DNA from: Alphaproteobacteria bacterium
GTDB lineage: Bacteria; Pseudomonadota; Alphaproteobacteria; Micropepsales; Micropepsaceae
Assembly: GCA_947474565.1 (NCBI GenBank)
Contig: CANJIS010000002.1
Span: 1-64,000 of the forward strand
Length of the DNA stretch: 64,000 nucleotides
Direction of reading: 5' to 3'
Both the position numbers and the translations under genes were made by a program. Below are positions 62,420 to 64,000 of this stretch, piece after piece (position 1 is the first letter of the stretch; the number at the start of each line of letters is the position of its first letter). The notes beneath the pieces were generated by a model. It was given only the letters and a program-made list of their open reading frames with translations. It had not been told where the DNA came from and did not search any database.

Positions 62420-64000
62420 ATGAGCGAGATTTCCCGCCAGATCTGGGACATGAAATACCGCTTCAAGGCGCCAGAAGGCTTTGAAGGTGGCGGCGACCGC
62501 GATGTCGCCGACAGCTGGACCCGCGTGGCCTATGCCCTGAGCCTGGCCGAAAAGCCGGCGGCGCGCCTGACCCATGCCAAGGACTTCGCGTCTGCCCTGG
62601 CGGGTCACAAATTTCTGCCGGCGGGACGCATTCTGGCGGGCGCGGGCACGGGGCGCGCCGTCACCCTGTTCAACTGTTTTGTGATGGGCGCCATCCCTGA
62701 TTCCATGGATGGGATTTTCGGAAGCCTGCGCGAGGCCGCTCTTACCCTGCAGCAGGGCGGCGGCATCGGTTATGACTTTTCCACGCTGCGGCCCAAGGGC
62801 GCGCTGGTGAAAGGCGTGGGCGCGGATGCGTCCGGTCCCGTTTCCTTCATGGACGTATGGGACGCCATGTGCCGCACCATCATGAGTGCGGGCGCACGGC
62901 GCGGCGCGATGATGGCGACCTTGCGCATCGACCATCCCGACATCGAGGAGTTCATCGACGCCAAGCGGACGAGCGGGCGGCTTTCCAATTTCAACCTGTC
63001 GGTGCTGGTGCCCAACACCTTCATGGAAGCGGTGAAGGCCGACCGCGACTGGAAGCTGCAATTCGGCGGCCGGGTTTTTTCTACCGTCAAGGCGCGGGCG
63101 TTGTGGGAGCGCATCATGCGCTCCACCTATGACTATGCCGAGCCGGGCGTGATTTTCATCGACCGCATCAACCAGGAAAACAATCTTTCCTATTGCGAGA
63201 GCATTCACGCCACCAATCCTTGCGGTGAACAGCCCTTGCCGCCTTATGGCGCCTGCCTGCTGGGTTCGATCAATCTGGCCAAGCTGGTGCGCAATGTTTT
63301 TGAAGACGGCGCATATCTGGACCTGGATGAGCTGGAGCGGCTGGTCACCATTGCCGTGCGTATGATGGATGACGCCATCGACGTGTCGCGCTTTCCGCTG
63401 GACGAACAGCGGCAGGAAGCTATTGCCAAGCGGCGGGTCGGGCTGGGCGTCACAGGCCTGGCCGACGCCCTGATCTTCTGCAAGACCCGGTATGGTTCGC
63501 CGGACAGCATTGCGCTGATCGAGCAATGGCTGTCAGCACTCAGTCACGCCGCCTATCGCGCTTCGGCGGCGCTGGCGGAGGAAAAGGGCGCCTTTCCCCT
63601 GTTCGAGCGCGAAGCCTATCTGGCGCGGCCGCATATCCAGGCCCTGCCGCGCGATATCCGTGATGCCATCGCCGCGCATGGGATCCGCAACGGGCTTCTC
63701 ACCTCCATCGCCCCCACCGGCACGATTTCGCTGTTCGCCGACAATGTCTCCAGCGGTATCGAGCCGGTCTTTGCCTTGAGCTACAGCCGCAAGGTACTGC
63801 AGCCGGATGGAGCCAAGCTTGAGGAAAGCGTGGAGGATTACGCGCTGCGCAAATTCCGGGCGCAGTTCGGCGCGGAAGCGGAACTGCCGGATTATTTCGT
63901 CACCGCCCAGACCATAAGCCCCGATGATCATTTGGCGGTGCAGGCGGCCTGCCAGCCCTTTATCGATTCGGCAATTTCCAAAACCATCAACGTGCCGCGC
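62420..64000 (+). CDS. nrdJ: Adenosylcobalamin-dependent ribonucleotide reductase (3' end outside window)
   Basis: The first 527 residues of a class II RNR, making dNTP precursors without a separate radical subunit. Features: GHKFLPAGRILAGAGTGRAVTLFNCFVMG (first redox Cys), LQQGGGIGYDFSTLRPKGALV (in parts), the active site ESIHATNPCGEQPLPPYGACLLGSINLA with the thiyl Cys in NPCGEQ, and SIAPTGTISLFADNVSSGIEP. ATG 62420 is chosen; GTG 62402 and TTG 62417 are in-frame alternatives. The gene runs off the window, so the B12 domain end and C-terminal Cys pair are not seen. A LexA box lies upstream. Confidence 0.92.
   Translation, partial: MSEISRQIWDMKYRFKAPEGFEGGGDRDVADSWTRVAYALSLAEKPAARLTHAKDFASALAGHKFLPAGRILAGAGTGRAVTLFNCFVMGAIPDSMDGIFGSLREAALTLQQGGGIGYDFSTLRPKGALVKGVGADASGPVSFMDVWDAMCRTIMSAGARRGAMMATLRIDHPDIEEFIDAKRTSGRLSNFNLSVLVPNTFMEAVKADRDWKLQFGGRVFSTVKARALWERIMRSTYDYAEPGVIFIDRINQENNLSYCESIHATNPCGEQPLPPYGACLLGSINLAKLVRNVFEDGAYLDLDELERLVTIAVRMMDDAIDVSRFPLDEQRQEAIAKRRVGLGVTGLADALIFCKTRYGSPDSIALIEQWLSALSHAAYRASAALAEEKGAFPLFEREAYLARPHIQALPRDIRDAIAAHGIRNGLLTSIAPTGTISLFADNVSSGIEPVFALSYSRKVLQPDGAKLEESVEDYALRKFRAQFGAEAELPDYFVTAQTISPDDHLAVQAACQPFIDSAISKTINVPR

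Overview
This 64-kb window is a chromosomal segment of an alphaproteobacterium. The evidence is the EcfG/NepR/PhyR general-stress locus with GGAAC-N17-GTT promoters, an alphaproteobacterial-type LexA box (GAAC-N7-GAAC) in front of a B12-dependent ribonucleotide reductase, the argH-lipoprotein-lysA-DUF4175 order, and a GC-rich, coding-dense layout. I cannot fix the genus; a Rhizomicrobium-like lineage is only a guess.

Layout. 0-0.6 kb: the end of an IS3-family element abutting the 3' third of fliP. 0.6-9.5 kb: tannase-family esterase, DmeF metal exporter, rpsU, def, coq9, purEK, a diguanylate cyclase and icd, with palindromic repeats between several convergent genes. 9.5-17.4 kb: trmJ, a CcmI-like TPR protein, a CinA-like protein, map, radC, a radical SAM gene with an in-frame TAG, a Tat-exported M28-like protein and a VOC protein. 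17.4-24.2 kb: purB-purC-purS-purQ-purL, bolA, grxD, rpsD. 24.5-27.2 kb: two paralogous di-iron fatty-acid hydroxylase/sterol-desaturase genes, each behind a copy of the same promoter element; the second continues into a double-CDGSH Fe-S protein and a 56-aa membrane protein. 27.2-31.9 kb: DEAD-box helicase, tRNA-Leu(TAA), two gene stumps joined head to head, lpdA. 32-35.6 kb: the general stress response locus and small stress-type membrane proteins. 35.7-39.4 kb: a segment bounded by two 61-bp repeats, with a truncated integrase, a truncated Sel1 protein, a small Cys-rich secreted protein, GTP-type PEP carboxykinase and a DUF5681 protein. 39.4-43.2 kb: lipid-linked-sugar glycosyltransferases and small proteins. 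43.3-47.6 kb: cfa and a type III polyketide synthase/methyltransferase/exporter operon. 47.7-54.3 kb: cytochrome c, etfBA-hbd, a TlpA-like protein, argH-lptM-lysA. 54.2-64 kb: DUF4175 protein, SDR, phosphoribosyltransferase, zinc-ribbon protein, ftsEX, DUF218, plsC and the start of nrdJ.

The most striking theme is gene decay. Almost the whole general stress response module is broken: PhyR appears to lack its sigma4-like region and has Gly in place of an acidic receiver residue, ecfG carries an in-frame TAG and a 1-base frameshift, and the adjacent histidine kinase is frameshifted and has lost its kinase core. nepR looks intact and the EcfG-type promoters remain. Together with the cut fliP, the TAG-interrupted radical SAM gene and several truncated genes, this suggests a lineage shedding stress-response and motility functions, or an assembly with errors; read-level checking would separate the two.

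The most system-like intact modules are the duplicated hydroxylase/CDGSH region with its shared promoter palindrome and the three-gene type III PKS operon.
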